This document shows, one piece after another, positions 35,811-45,489 of a DNA stretch of 64,000 bases (positions are counted from its first letter, which is position 1; each line of letters opens with the position of its first letter). The position numbers and the translations under genes were made by a program. Under the pieces are notes generated by a model. That model worked only from the letters and a program-made list of their open reading frames with translations. It was not told the DNA's origin and searched no databases. Source of the stretch: Streptomyces sp. I6 (GTDB lineage: Bacteria > Actinomycetota > Actinomycetes > Streptomycetales > Streptomycetaceae); assembly GCA_003725745.1 (NCBI GenBank), contig RHDP01000001.1, positions 4,348,501-4,412,500 on the forward strand. Reading direction: 5' to 3'.

Positions 35811-37195
35811 ATGTCGAAGACACCAGCGTGGCTGGGTCGGCTGGGGGCCGGACTGTCCCGGCTCGGGGCGAGGTTCGAGGAACGGCGGGCCGCCGCCGAG
35901 GCGGCGGCGGACCCCGGCGGTGAGCCCGGTGACGGGCGTCCGGGCGCGGCGAACCCGCCCGACCGGGTGCCACCGCCACCCGCCTACGCCCCCGCCGTTC
36001 CCGCGCGACCCCATCCGGTCGAGGCCCTCCCCTGGGGGATGAGGGTCGCGGCCGAGGCGGGCTGGCGGCTGCTGGTCCTGGCCGGCACGCTCTGGGTGCT
36101 GATGCGCGTCATCAGCTCGGTGCGGCTCGTCGTGCTCGCCTTCGTCGCCGCCCTCCTGGTCACCGCACTCCTCCAGCCGACCGTTGCCCGTCTGCGGGGG
36201 GCCGGGCTGCCCCGCGGGCTCGCCACGGCCGTCACGGCGGTCCTGGGCTTCGTCGTCATCGGCCTCGTCGGCTGGTTCGTCGTCTGGCAGGTGACGGACA
36301 ACCTCGGCGACGTCGCCGACCGGGTGAAGGACGGTATCGAGGAGCTCAAACGCTGGCTGCTCAACAGCCCGTTCCATGTGACCGAGCGCCAGATCAACGA
36401 CATCGCGAACAACCTCCAGGACACCATCGGCACCAACACGCAGGAGATCACCTCCGCCGGGCTCCAGGGCGTGACCGTGATGGTGGAGATCCTCACCGGG
36501 ATACTGCTGGCGCTGTTCTCCACCCTCTTCCTGCTCTACGACGGGCGGCGGATCTGGCAGTGGTCCCTGAAGCTGGTGCCCGCCGCGGCCCGCCCCGGTG
36601 TCGCCGGCGCCGGGCCGCGTGCCTGGCGCACCCTCACGGCGTATGTGCGGGGCACGGTGGTGGTCGCCCTCATCGACGCCATCTTCATCGGCCTGGGCAT
36701 CTACTTCCTGGATGTGCCGCTGGCCGTCCCGCTCGCCGTGTTCATCTTCCTGTTCTCCTTCATCCCCCTGGTGGGTGCGGTCGTCTCGGGTGCCCTGGCG
36801 GTCGTCGTGGCCCTGGTCACCCAGGGGGTGTTCACCGCGTTCATGGTGCTGCTGGTGGTGCTCGCCGTGCAGCAGATCGAAGGGCATGTGCTGCAGCCGT
36901 TCATCCTGGGCCGCGCGGTTCGCGTCCATCCGCTGGCCGTCGTCCTCGCGGTCGCCACGGGCGGTCTGACGGCGGGGATCGGCGGCGCGGTGGTCGCGGT
37001 GCCGCTGGTGGCGGTGACGAACACGGTGGTCACCTACCTCCGTGCGTACGGCCAGGGCCAGGTGAGCCGGATCGGCCCCGCTCCGCACGGGGCGACGGTG
37101 ACGGACCTGGCGCCGACCCCGACCCCGGCAACGCCCCTGCCTCCGGCCGCACCGAAGTCCGAACCCCCGCCCCGGAGGGCGAGGAACGCACCTGA
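35811..37195 (+). CDS. AI-2E family (TerC/PerM-like) permease, frameshifted at the C-terminus
   Basis: Membrane protein of the AI-2 exporter/PerM family. ATG 35811 follows GGGGGGAGAGGGAAGC. A Pro/Ala-rich cytoplasmic tail of about 75 residues precedes paired helices (LLVLAGTLWVLMRVIS, VLAFVAALLVTALL), a soluble region (about 165-215) and five C-terminal helices with VQQIEGHVLQPFILG, the family signature. The frame breaks in the Pro-rich tail, in C5 37164-37168 or C4 37170-37173. One added C gives PEGEERT and TGA at 37195, 461 residues. Without repair the frame runs on for over 1 kb through antisense sequence. The substrate is unknown. Confidence 0.85.
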
Positions 37196-37338
37196 CGCGG
37201 CCGGGGCCGGTGGCCGGGGGAGTGGCTCCGGCCCGTGTACGGGCGGGCGGGACGGCGCGGTGGCCGGTGGCGGACCCGTCCGCCCGCTTCCCGGCGGCCC
37301 CGCGCCCGGCCCGCCCGGGGGCGGGCGGCACGCCGACA

Positions 37339-37377
37339 AGGGCGCCCCGCCCGGCACGCGGCCGGGCGGGGCGCCCT
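37339..37377. terminator. Strong bidirectional terminator (permease / ahpD)
   Basis: Perfect 16-bp arms AGGGCGCCCCGCCCGG (37339-37354) and CCGGGCGGGGCGCCCT (37362-37377) around a 7-base loop between convergent genes. Confidence 0.8.
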
Positions 37378-37409
37378 GTGCACGATCCGGCCGTCCGGCC
37401 GGGACGTCG

Positions 37410-37943
37410 TTACCCGGCCAGCACGGCTTCCGCGTCCAGCGTCGTTCCGACGGCCTGGATCACCGAGGCGATCTTGAAGGCCTCCTGGATGACGTCGCGC
37501 TCGACGCCCGCCTTGCGGAGCACCTGCTCGTGCGAGTCGAGGCACTGGCCGCAGCCGTTGATCGCGGAGACGGCCAGCGACCACAGCTCGAAGTCGGTCT
37601 TCTCGACACCGGGGTTGCCGATGACGTTCATCCGCAGTCCGGCGCGCAGCGTCCCGTACTCGGGGTCCGACAGCAGGTGCCGGGTCCGGTAGAAGACGTT
37701 GTTCATCGCCATGACCGCGGCGGCCGACTTGGCGGCGGTGTACGCCTCGCCGGACAGGTTGGCCTTGGCCTCGGGCTCCAGCTCGCGCAGCACGATCGGC
37801 GAGCGGGAGGCGATCGCGCACGCCAGGACCGTGCCCCACAGCTGCTGCTGCGGGAGGTCGCTGTTGCCGATCACCGAACCGAGGTTCAGCTTGAGGTCCT
37901 TGGCGTAGTCCGGCAGGGCGGACTTCAGCTCATCGAGCGCCAT
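37410..37943 (-). CDS. ahpD: Alkyl hydroperoxidase AhpD
   Basis: A 177-residue thiol peroxidase-fold protein that supplies electrons to AhpC in actinobacteria. The active-site motif is [14 protein letters not shown] with the CxxC pair and proton-relay His; an upstream Glu in [13 protein letters not shown] belongs to the relay. The start is ATG 37943, two codons after an overlapping GTG at 37949. It is coupled to ahpC, whose stop is at 37946-37948. It shares the OxyR-facing promoter upstream of ahpC. Confidence 0.93.
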   Translation of the reverse strand: MALDELKSALPDYAKDLKLNLGSVIGNSDLPQQQLWGTVLACAIASRSPIVLRELEPEAKANLSGEAYTAAKSAAAVMAMNNVFYRTRHLLSDPEYGTLRAGLRMNVIGNPGVEKTDFELWSLAVSAINGCGQCLDSHEQVLRKAGVERDVIQEAFKIASVIQAVGTTLDAEAVLAG

Positions 37944-37945
37944 GC

Positions 37946-38500
37946 TCACTCACCGGCCAGCAGCTTGGCCGCGTCGAGGGTGTCCTCGCCCTTGGACCAG
38001 TTGCAGGGGCAGAGCTCGTCGGTCTGCAGGGCGTCGAGGACCCGCAGGACCTCCTTGGGGTTACGGCCGACGGAACCGGCGGTCACCATGGTGAACTGGA
38101 TCTCGTTGTTCGGGTCGACGATGAAGACGGCGCGCTGGGCGAAGCCGTCCTCGCCCTCGATGCCGAGGTCGCGCATCAGCTCGTGCCGGGAGTCGGCCAT
38201 CATCGGGAAGGGCAGGTCACGCAGGTCGGCGTGGTCCTTGCGCCAGGCGTGGTGGACGAACTCGGAGTCGCCGGAGAAGCCGAGGACCTGGGCGTCGCGG
38301 TCGGCGAACTCGTCGTTCAGCTTGCCGAACGCCGCGATCTCGGTGGGGCAGACGAAGGTGAAGTCCTTGGGCCACGCGAAGACGACCTTCCACTTGCCCT
38401 CGTAGGACTTGTGGGTGATCTGCTCGAACTCCTTGCCGCTCTCCAGCGAGACGCAGGCGGTCAGTTCGAAGGTGGGGAACTGGTCACCGACAGTGAGCAC
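37946..38500 (-). CDS. ahpC: Alkyl hydroperoxide reductase AhpC (peroxiredoxin)
   Basis: A 184-residue two-cysteine peroxiredoxin that reduces peroxides. The peroxidatic cysteine is in [13 protein letters not shown]. The resolving region is [11 protein letters not shown], with the CPC form seen in actinobacteria. GTG 38500 follows AAGGAGA; the same-frame upstream start adds 26 residues that belong to the promoter. A TATGAT-type -10 element lies at 38586-38581 on the minus strand, about 80 bases upstream of the start. OxyR is encoded divergently. Confidence 0.93.
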   Translation of the reverse strand: MLTVGDQFPTFELTACVSLESGKEFEQITHKSYEGKWKVVFAWPKDFTFVCPTEIAAFGKLNDEFADRDAQVLGFSGDSEFVHHAWRKDHADLRDLPFPMMADSRHELMRDLGIEGEDGFAQRAVFIVDPNNEIQFTMVTAGSVGRNPKEVLRVLDALQTDELCPCNWSKGEDTLDAAKLLAGE

Positions 38501-38628
38501 GCGCTCTCCTTGCAACGGGAAGCCTCCCGTGGGGGCTTCCGGGGGTTGGACGGACCTCCACCCTGGCACAGAGTGCATTGATCATAGAAATAGCTAGACT
38601 GGGTCGCCGTGATCGGAGGTACTTATCA
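38501..38628. promoter_or_regulatory. Divergent ahpC / oxyR promoter region
   Basis: The 128-bp region holds an AT-rich core, TTGATCATAGAAATAGCTAG (about 38579-38598), unusual in this GC-rich sequence. It contains the ahpC -10 (TATGAT, minus strand) and a possible oxyR -10 (TAGACT, 38595-38600). No good -35 is seen, as expected for an activator-dependent promoter. OxyR binding between these genes is known in S. coelicolor; the exact site here is inferred. Confidence 0.6.
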
Positions 38629-39696
38629 GTGAGGGTGGCGAATCCGGTGAATCGGGGCAAACAGCCCAGCTTGGCTCAACTTCGCGCCTTCGCCGCCGTT
38701 GCCGAGCATCTGCACTTCCGGGACGCGGCTGCCGCAATCGGGATGAGCCAGCCCGCGCTGTCCGGAGCCGTGTCGGCTCTGGAGGAGGCACTGGGTGTCC
38801 AGCTCCTGGAGCGTACGACGCGGAAGGTCCTGCTGTCGCCCGCGGGCGAGCGGCTCGCGGTCCGCGCCAAGGCGGTCCTCCACGCCGTCGGCGAACTGCT
38901 GGAGGAGGCCGAGGCTGTGCGTGCGCCCTTCACCGGCGTACTGCGCCTCGGAGTGATCCCGACCGTCGCTCCCTATCTGCTGCCGAGCGTGCTGAGGCTG
39001 GTCCGCGAGCGCTACCCGGAACTCGATCTCCAGGTCCACGAGGAGCAGACGTCGTCGCTGCTGGAGGGGCTTTCGGCGGGCAGGCTCGACCTGCTGCTCC
39101 TCGCCGTACCGCTCGGGGTGCCCGGAGTGACGGAACTGCCGCTGTTCGAAGAGGACTTCGTGCTGGTGACGTACGGCACCCACTGGCTCGGCGGCCGCGA
39201 GGGCATCCCGCGCGACGCCCTCAGGGAGCTTCCGCTGCTGCTGCTCGACGAGGGCCACTGCCTCCGCGACCAGGCCCTCGACATCTGCCGGGAGGCGGGC
39301 CGCTCGGACGGGGCACCGGTCACCACCACCGCGGCCGGACTGTCCACCCTGGTCCAGCTGGTGGCGGGAGGGCTGGGCGTCACCCTCCTGCCGCACACTG
39401 CCGTCCAGGTCGAGGCCGGCCGCAACCCGGCCCTGGCCACCGGCTACTTCGCGGACCCGGCCCCGGCCCGCCGGGTCGCCCTGGCGATGCGCACGGGGGC
39501 CGCCCGCCAGGGGGAGTTCGAGCAGTTCGCGGGCGCGCTCCGGAAGGCACTCGAAGACCTTCCGGTACGCGTGCTCCACGGCGGCGGGGGCCCTCCGCCG
39601 GGAGTCCTGCCGACCGCACCGGCCGCACCGGCCGCACCGGGCACGTCGGGCACGTCGGGTGTGTCGGCCGGAGTGGCCGGAGCGTCGGCGGACTGA
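38629..39696 (+). CDS. oxyR: OxyR, LysR-family peroxide sensor
   Basis: A 355-residue LysR regulator. The helix-turn-helix is AQLRAFAAVAEHLHFRDAAA to AIGMSQPALSGAVSALEE. The effector domain contains the redox cysteines in DEGHCLRDQALDICREAG, spaced as in OxyR. GTG 38629 follows GGAGGT by 8 bases; the same-frame ATG 38578 would overlap the promoter. The C-terminal 50 residues are a Pro/Ala/Gly/Ser tail (GTSGTSGVSAG) absent from E. coli OxyR. It controls the divergent ahpCD. Confidence 0.92.
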   Translation: MRVANPVNRGKQPSLAQLRAFAAVAEHLHFRDAAAAIGMSQPALSGAVSALEEALGVQLLERTTRKVLLSPAGERLAVRAKAVLHAVGELLEEAEAVRAPFTGVLRLGVIPTVAPYLLPSVLRLVRERYPELDLQVHEEQTSSLLEGLSAGRLDLLLLAVPLGVPGVTELPLFEEDFVLVTYGTHWLGGREGIPRDALRELPLLLLDEGHCLRDQALDICREAGRSDGAPVTTTAAGLSTLVQLVAGGLGVTLLPHTAVQVEAGRNPALATGYFADPAPARRVALAMRTGAARQGEFEQFAGALRKALEDLPVRVLHGGGGPPPGVLPTAPAAPAAPGTSGTSGVSAGVAGASAD

Positions 39697-39782
39697 GGAC
39701 CGTCACCGAGGGTGCGACGCCGACGCCCGCCGCGCCCGTACGGACCCCGTGGTTGCCCCGACCCCTCGGCGGCATTGACTCC

Positions 39783-39912
39783 ATGGCCGTACCGGCCCCT
39801 GGGCGGTACCGGCCCCTGGGCTGTGCCGGGCCCCCGGCCGTATCGGCTTCCCGGCCGTACCGGCCCCCCGCCCGTACCGGCCCCCGGCCGTATCGGCTTC
39901 CCGGCCGTGCCG
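39783..39912. repeat. GTACCGGCCCC-type repeats after oxyR
   Basis: Seven to eight imperfect 15-18-bp units, variants of GTACCGGCCCCTGGGC and CCGGCCGTATCGGCTTC, fill the gap between oxyR and the convergent RHH gene. A 36-bp stretch (from about 39837 and again from about 39885) is nearly identical. No gene is supported in 39697-39994. Confidence 0.7.
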
Positions 39913-39994
39913 ACCGTATTGGCCGGACGGAATCCCGGCCGCCCGGCCCTTCCGGCTCCGGCTTCCGGCCGGTCTGCCCGGAGGAGGGGTCCGG

Positions 39995-40213
39995 CTACTC
40001 CCCGGACGGCTCCTTCGGTGCCGGCGGCCGTCCCCGGCGGGGGATCGGTTTGACGCCGCCGGGGAGCCGGCCCGCCTCCGACAGGGCCCGGCGCAGCAGG
40101 AACTCGATCTGGGCGTTGGCGCTGCGCAGCTCGTCCGACGCCCAGCGCGCCAGCGCCTCGTAGACCGACGGGTCGAGCCGCAGCAGCACCTGTTTCCGTT
40201 CGGAAGGAGTCAC
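39995..40213 (-). CDS. Small ribbon-helix-helix-like protein
   Basis: A 72-residue protein. RKQVLLRLDPSVYEALARWASDELRS and ANAQIEFLLRRAL fit an Arc/CopG-type ribbon-helix-helix, followed by a Pro/Arg tail (PIPRRGRPPAPKEPSGE) that may touch DNA. The GTG at 40213 overlaps the stop of the SPFH gene (GTGA), so the two are coupled. The family resemblance and coupling suggest a DNA-binding or antitoxin-like partner for the SPFH protein, but no toxin gene is adjacent. Confidence 0.72.
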   Translation of the reverse strand: MTPSERKQVLLRLDPSVYEALARWASDELRSANAQIEFLLRRALSEAGRLPGGVKPIPRRGRPPAPKEPSGE

Positions 40214-41166
40214 TGGTAGAGCGTGCCCGTGTTCAGGACGGGCTGCGCCGCGCGGTCCCCGCAGAGCACCACCATCAGGTTCGAGACCATCGCCGCCTTG
40301 CGCTCGTCGTCCAGTTCCACCAGGCCGTCCTCGGTGATCCGCGCCAGCGCGGCCTCCACCATGCCGACCGCGCCGTCCACGATCTGCCGGCGGGCCGCGA
40401 CGACGGCCCCGGCCTGCTGTCGCTGGAGCATCGCCGAGGCGATCTCGGGAGCGTACGCGAGGTGGGTGAAGCGCGACTCGACGATGTGGACGCCCGCGGC
40501 CTCCACCCGGGCGCGCAGTTCCAGGGCCAGCTTCTCGGTGATCTCCTCGGCGTTGCCGCGCAGCGACAGCCCGTCCTCGTCATGGGCGTCGTACGGGTAC
40601 TCGATCGCTATGTGCCGCACCGCCGCCTCGGTCTGGGTGGAGACGAACTCCCGGAAGTCGTCCACCTCGAACATCGCCTGCGCGGTGTCCTCGACCTTCC
40701 ACACGACCACCGCGGCGAGCTCGATCGGGTTGCCGTAGGCGTCGTTGACCTTGAGTACCGCGGTCTCGTGGTTGCGGATCCGGGTGGAGATCTTCGCCCG
40801 GGTGGTCAGCGGGTTGACCCAGCGCAGCCCGTCCGTGCGGATGGTGCCCCGGTAGCGGCCGAAGAGCTGCACCACCCGGGCCTCGCCCGGGGCGATCATG
40901 TTGAGCCCGAACAACGCGACGGCGGCGGTGATCACCAGCAGCACCCCGCACACGATGAGCAGGGCCTTCGTGGCCGCCGCCGCCGAGGCGCCCGCCGTCA
41001 TCAGCAGCACACCGGCCGTCATCAGCAGCACACCGGCCGCGAGTCCGGCCAGTCCGAGCAGCAGTGCCAGGCCGCCGCCGATGCTGCGCGCGGCGAACTC
41101 CCCGACTCTCGGCCCGGGCATCTCCGGTGTGTCGTGGTGGTGGAGAGATGTGCTGGTAGCAGGCAT
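40210..41166 (-). CDS. SPFH/Band 7 (stomatin-like) membrane protein
   Basis: A 318-residue protein. A His-containing N-terminal tail is followed by two hydrophobic segments (about 30-85), the first with a tandem GVLLMTA duplication encoded by a 21-bp repeat (about 40990-41032). The SPFH domain (about 90-240) includes [28 protein letters not shown] and [19 protein letters not shown] helical tail carries [26 protein letters not shown] proteins form membrane rings or microdomains that hold proteases and other complexes. ATG 41166 is chosen; upstream in-frame sequence is the promoter. Confidence 0.88.
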   Translation of the reverse strand: MPATSTSLHHHDTPEMPGPRVGEFAARSIGGGLALLLGLAGLAAGVLLMTAGVLLMTAGASAAAATKALLIVCGVLLVITAAVALFGLNMIAPGEARVVQLFGRYRGTIRTDGLRWVNPLTTRAKISTRIRNHETAVLKVNDAYGNPIELAAVVVWKVEDTAQAMFEVDDFREFVSTQTEAAVRHIAIEYPYDAHDEDGLSLRGNAEEITEKLALELRARVEAAGVHIVESRFTHLAYAPEIASAMLQRQQAGAVVAARRQIVDGAVGMVEAALARITEDGLVELDDERKAAMVSNLMVVLCGDRAAQPVLNTGTLYQ

Positions 41167-41212
41167 GTGCGCCCCCGTTCCGCGGACCGCGACCGCGGCC
41201 CCAATGGCTAGC

Positions 41213-41228
41213 AATGTGATTACACATT
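41213..41228. promoter_or_regulatory. Operator palindrome for the SPFH gene
   Basis: AATGTG-ATTA-CACATT, perfect 6+6 arms, 46 bp upstream of the SPFH start in an AT-rich island. It overlaps a possible -10 (TAATGT on the minus strand). TGTGATTACA-like sites are typical of GntR-family repressors, which is an inference. Confidence 0.5.
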
Positions 41229-41447
41229 AATCCAACTCGCAACCCTGCGCACCCCTCGTGAGTCGGTTCCTTCGAGGCGGGTGCTGATTCTCACGTCCGG
41301 AAAAGACCTGATCGGTAGCCCTTTGTCTGTGCGACCGGTGTTAGCTTTCAGAGCTGATCTGGCGACAACCGCCGGCGTGCGGCACGACGACGGCCGGCGG
41401 ACGGCGACCGGCGACGAGCGCGGAACAGAGAGCGGAGCAACGGAGCG

Positions 41448-43744
41448 ATGGGCCGAGCGGAAGCGCGGAGGGCCCGGCAGCGCGACGCGCGCCGGGCGGG
41501 CAAGGCCGGGGGTATACGGCGCTTCCTCACCTGGAGGAGGCTGCTCGGCACCTTCTTCACGGTCTGCCTGCTGGGTATGGGTGCGCTCTTCATCGTCTAT
41601 CTGCTGGTGCCGGTTCCCACGGCCAACGCGCAGGCCGAGAAGGAGAGCAACGTCTACAAGTACGCGGACGGCTCACTCCTCGCCCGCACCGGGACGGTCA
41701 ACCGCGAGATCGTCGGCCTGGACAAGATCCCGGACGACGTCGAGAAGGCCTTCGTCGCCGCCGAGAACAAGACCTTCTACAAGGACTCCGGCGTCGACCT
41801 GAAGGGCACCGTCCGCGGTGTGTTCAACACCCTGACCGGCGGGGGCAAGCAGGGCGGCTCGACGATCACCCAGCAGTACGTCAAGAACTACTATCTCAAC
41901 CAGGACCAAACGGTCACCCGCAAGCTCAAGGAGCTGGTGATCTCGCTGAAGGTGGACCAGCAGAAGGACAAGGAGGAGATCCTCGCCGGCTATCTGAACA
42001 CCAGCTACTACGGGCGTGGCGCCTACGGCATCCAGGCCGCGGCCCAGGCGTACTACCGCAAGGACGCCCAGAAGCTCACCGTCGCCGAGGGCGCCTACCT
42101 CGCCGCCCTGCTCCAGGCCCCCAGCCAGTACGACTGGGCGGTCGCCTCGCCGACCGGCAGAAAGCTGGTGAGCGAGCGCTGGAACTACGTCCTGGACAAC
42201 ATGGTCGGGCAGAACTGGCTGGACGCGTCCACCCGTTCGGGCCTGGAGTTCCCCGTGCCGAAGGAACCGAAGGCCGCCCCGGGCATGGAGGGGCAGACCG
42301 GCTACCTCGTCAAGGCGGCCAACGCCGAACTCGCCAGGCGCGGCGTCAGCGAGGACCAGATCGAGGCCGGCGGCTGGACCATCACGCTCAGCATCGAGAA
42401 GAAGCGCCAGGACGCCCTCGTCGAGGCCGTCGACGAGCAGCTGGAGAAGAAGCTCGACCGCGACGGCGACGAGCGCGACGCGACCGTCCAGGCCGGCGCG
42501 ACCTCCGTCGACCCGAAGAGCGGCAAGGTCGTCGCCCTGTACGGCGGGGTCGGAGCGACCGAGCACTGGATCTCCAACGCCACCCGACGGGACTACCAGC
42601 CCGCCTCCACCTTCAAGCCCGTCGTGCTCGCCACCGCCCTGGAGACCGGGGCGGAGACCCAGGACGGCCGGCGGATCGGCCTGGACACCGTGTACGACGG
42701 CAACAGCAAGCGCCCGGTGGAGGGCAGCGACACGCCGTTCGCGCCGGAGAACGAGGACGACCGCAGCTACGGGCCCGTCACCGTCCAGAAGGCCACCGAC
42801 AGCTCCATCAACTCGGTGTACGCCCAGATGATCGTGGACGTCGGTCCCGCCAAGGTGAAGGAGACCGCGCTCGGCCTCGGCATGCGGGACGGTGACGGCT
42901 GGCCGGTGCGTCCCGCGATGTCGCTGGGCACGATGGGCGCCTCGACCTGGGACATGGCCGCGGTCTACGCCACCCTCGACAACCACGGTGAGAAGGTCAC
43001 GCCGTCGATCGTGAAGGACGCGACGCACCGGACCCGCGAGGTGGAGGCCGCGTCCGAGGGCGGTGACCGCGTCATCAGCAGGGAGGCCGCCGACACCGTG
43101 ACCCAGGCCATGACCGGCGTGGTGCGCGACGGCTCCGGCCGCAACGCCCGGGGCGACTACCACGCGGCGGGCAAGACCGGTACCTCGGAGAACAACCGCT
43201 CTGCCTGGTTCGTCGGCTACACGCCCGAACTCGTCACCGCCGTCGCCCTGTTCGGCGAGAACCCCAAGGGCGGCCAGGTCACCCTGACCGACACCGTCAA
43301 CGCGGGCCGCGCCAACGGCGGGGGTGTGCCGGCCCTGATCTGGCAGCAGTACACCACCGGCGCCCTCGGCGGCGGCTCGGACAAGCGGTTCGACCTGGAG
43401 CTCCTGCAGCCGGTGCGGGAGGAACCCCGGCGAGCCCGAGCGGGACGCCCTCCGAGAGCGAGGAGCCCGAGGAGCCCTCGGAGGAGCCGTCGCAGCCGGA
43501 GGAGCCGGACGAGCCCCCGAGCGACTCGCCCGACCCGTCCCCGTCGGACGACCGGCCCACCCGGCCGGGCGACACGGCCGGCACCACGGAGGGCACCGAC
43601 AGCGGCACCACCGAGGGCGGCGGGACCGACTCGGGCACCACGGAGGGCGGCGAGAGCGACGGCGGTGCCGCCAACGCGGGCACCGCGGAGGGGACGACGG
43701 AGGGGACGACGGCCGGCGTACGGCCCCGGCCGAGGACCACCTGA
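41448..43744 (+). CDS. Class A penicillin-binding protein (GT51 + transpeptidase), frameshifted at the C-terminus
   Basis: Bifunctional wall synthase. A basic N-terminus and one helix (TFFTVCLLGMGALFIVYLL) anchor it. The transglycosylase domain (about 75-235) has AFVAAENKTFYKDSGVD (catalytic Glu), GGSTITQQYVKN and ILAGYLNTSYYGRGAYG. The transpeptidase domain (about 330-640) has active-site Ser387 in ASTFKPVV, SSIN and GKTGTSE. The frame breaks at C4 43425-43428 just past the enzyme. One added C gives a Glu/Pro/Ser/Gly/Thr tail and TGA at 43744, 765 residues. Without repair it would be read as an implausible 1300-residue product. Confidence 0.9.
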
Positions 43745-43782
43745 CGGAAGGCGGCCGGGCCGCGCTCATCGGTCTGACGAAG

Positions 43783-43818
43783 CGGCCGGGCCGCGCACAC
43801 CGGTGCGCGGCCCGGCCG
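43783..43818. terminator. Bidirectional terminator (PBP / catalase)
   Basis: Perfect 14-bp arms CGGCCGGGCCGCGC (43783-43796) and GCGCGGCCCGGCCG (43805-43818) with an 8-base loop, between convergent genes. Confidence 0.8.
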
Positions 43819-43895
43819 TGGTCTTCGCGCCGGGACCTGCGGCCGGCCCGCGACCTCCTGCCCCGGGCGCGGTCTCCGCGCCGCGCGGCCGGCGG

Positions 43896-45359
43896 TCAGC
43901 CTCCGTTGACCTCCTGGGAGATCCGGTCGCCGATCTCCTTGTCGACGTTGCGCCAGTACTGCACGGCGCGGTCCAGCACCGGCCGCGAGACGCCCTGCCT
44001 CAGATGGCCGCTGACGTTCGACACCAGCCGCGAACGGGCGGCGTCGTCGAGGACGTGGCGGACCATCGTGCCCGCCTGCCCCCAGTCGTCGTCCTCGCGG
44101 TGCAGCTTGTACGCCTCGCGCACCATCTCGCCGGCCGTCGCCCACCCCGCGGGGTCGCCGAAGCGCGCGAAGTCGGCGTCCGGGCCGCCGTAGGAGTTGG
44201 GGGCGTACGGCCGGGCCGCGTACGAGGGCGCGTACCGCATCGGACCGTCCTTGGCGTACGAGTTCACCGGCGCGTGCGGCCGGTTCGGCGGCAGCTGGGC
44301 GTAGTTGGGGCCGATCCGGTACCGGTGGGTGTCGGGGTAGGAGAACAGCCGGCCGAGCAGCATCTTGTCCGGCGAGGGGCCGATGCCCGGAACCATGTTC
44401 GACGGCTCGAAGGCGGCCTGCTCGATGTGGATGAAGTAGTCCTCCGGATTCCGGTTCAGCGTCATCCGGCCCACGTCGATCAGCGGGTAGTCCCCGTGCG
44501 GCCACACCTTCGTGAGGTCGAAGGGGTTGAAGCGGTAGTCCGCGGCGTCCTCGAACGGCATGATCTGGACCTTCAGGGTCCACGAGGGCGCGTCCCCGGC
44601 CTCGATCGACTCGTACAGGTCGCGCCGGTGCCGGTCCGCGTCGTAACCGGCGAGTTCGTCGGCCTCCTCCTGGGTGAGGAAGTCGATGCCCTGGTCGGTC
44701 TTGAAGTGGTACTTCACCCAGAACCGCTCACCGGCGCCGTTGATCCACATATAGGTGTGGGAGCCGTAGCCGTTCATGTGCCGGTAGGTCTTCGGGATGC
44801 CCCGGTCGCCCATCAGCCAGGTGACCTGGTGCGCCGACTCGGGGGAGAGGGTCCAGAAGTCCCACTGCATGTCGTTGTCGCGCAGCCCGGTTACCGGATG
44901 GCGCTTCTGCGACCTGATGAAGTCCTGGAACTTGATCGTGTCGCGTACGAAGAAGATCGGCGTGTTGTTGCCGACCAGGTCGTAGTTGCCGTGCTCGGTG
45001 TAGAACTTCAGCGCGAACCCGCGCGGGTCGCGCCAGGTGTCCGGGGAGCCCTGCTCGCCGGCGACCGTCGAGAAGCGGGCCAGCATCTCGGTGCGCCTGC
45101 CCGGCTGGAAGAGGTCCGCCTTGGTGAACTGGCTGACGTCGTCGGTGACTTCGAAGAAGCCGTACGCGCCGGAGCCCTTGGCATGCACCACCCGTTCGGG
45201 CACGCGTTCCCGGTTGAACTGGGCCATCTTCTCGATCAGGTAGTGGTCCTGGAGAAGGATCGGGCCGTCCGGTCCCACGGTCAGCGAGTGCTCGTCGCTC
45301 TCCACGGGAATGCCGAGGTTGTTCGTCGTGTACGGCGCTTTGGGGGGTGACTCGGTCAC
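43896..45359 (-). CDS. katA: Monofunctional haem catalase (clade 3, KatA-like)
   Basis: A 487-residue catalase converting hydrogen peroxide to water and oxygen. The distal His is in [12 protein letters not shown], the distal Asn in [12 protein letters not shown], and the proximal haem-ligand Tyr in [17 protein letters not shown] 45359 follows GGGAGG by 6 bases; an upstream ATG in the same frame adds 19 residues without support. The length equals the major vegetative catalase of streptomycetes. No CatR-type regulator is adjacent, so control is not clear from this window. Confidence 0.93.
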   Translation of the reverse strand: MTESPPKAPYTTNNLGIPVESDEHSLTVGPDGPILLQDHYLIEKMAQFNRERVPERVVHAKGSGAYGFFEVTDDVSQFTKADLFQPGRRTEMLARFSTVAGEQGSPDTWRDPRGFALKFYTEHGNYDLVGNNTPIFFVRDTIKFQDFIRSQKRHPVTGLRDNDMQWDFWTLSPESAHQVTWLMGDRGIPKTYRHMNGYGSHTYMWINGAGERFWVKYHFKTDQGIDFLTQEEADELAGYDADRHRRDLYESIEAGDAPSWTLKVQIMPFEDAADYRFNPFDLTKVWPHGDYPLIDVGRMTLNRNPEDYFIHIEQAAFEPSNMVPGIGPSPDKMLLGRLFSYPDTHRYRIGPNYAQLPPNRPHAPVNSYAKDGPMRYAPSYAARPYAPNSYGGPDADFARFGDPAGWATAGEMVREAYKLHREDDDWGQAGTMVRHVLDDAARSRLVSNVSGHLRQGVSRPVLDRAVQYWRNVDKEIGDRISQEVNGG

Positions 45360-45445
45360 GAGCGTCCTCCCGTCCATCGAGGGAATGTGGTCGCACCGGC
45401 CGTGTGCCCCAGTCAACTCCTCGCATGCGAAGGTGGCAACATGTG

Positions 45446-45471
45446 GACCCGGTCCAGGTTTCGCCCGGGTC
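45446..45471. terminator. Weak hairpin after the SpoIIE-type gene
   Basis: GACCCGG (45446-45452) and CCGGGTC (45465-45471), 7-bp arms with a 12-base loop, between the SpoIIE-type stop and the catalase start. Confidence 0.35.
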
Positions 45472-45489
45472 GGAACTACTGGGCAGTCC

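Noticed and set aside
35421..38405. 994-residue frame through the AI-2E permease
   Set aside because: Past the Pro-rich tail it is antisense to ahpD and ahpC; it arises from a one-base deletion that hides the permease stop.
41448..45350. 1300-residue frame through the PBP
   Set aside because: After 43428 it is out-of-frame tail and antisense catalase; the repaired stop is 43744.
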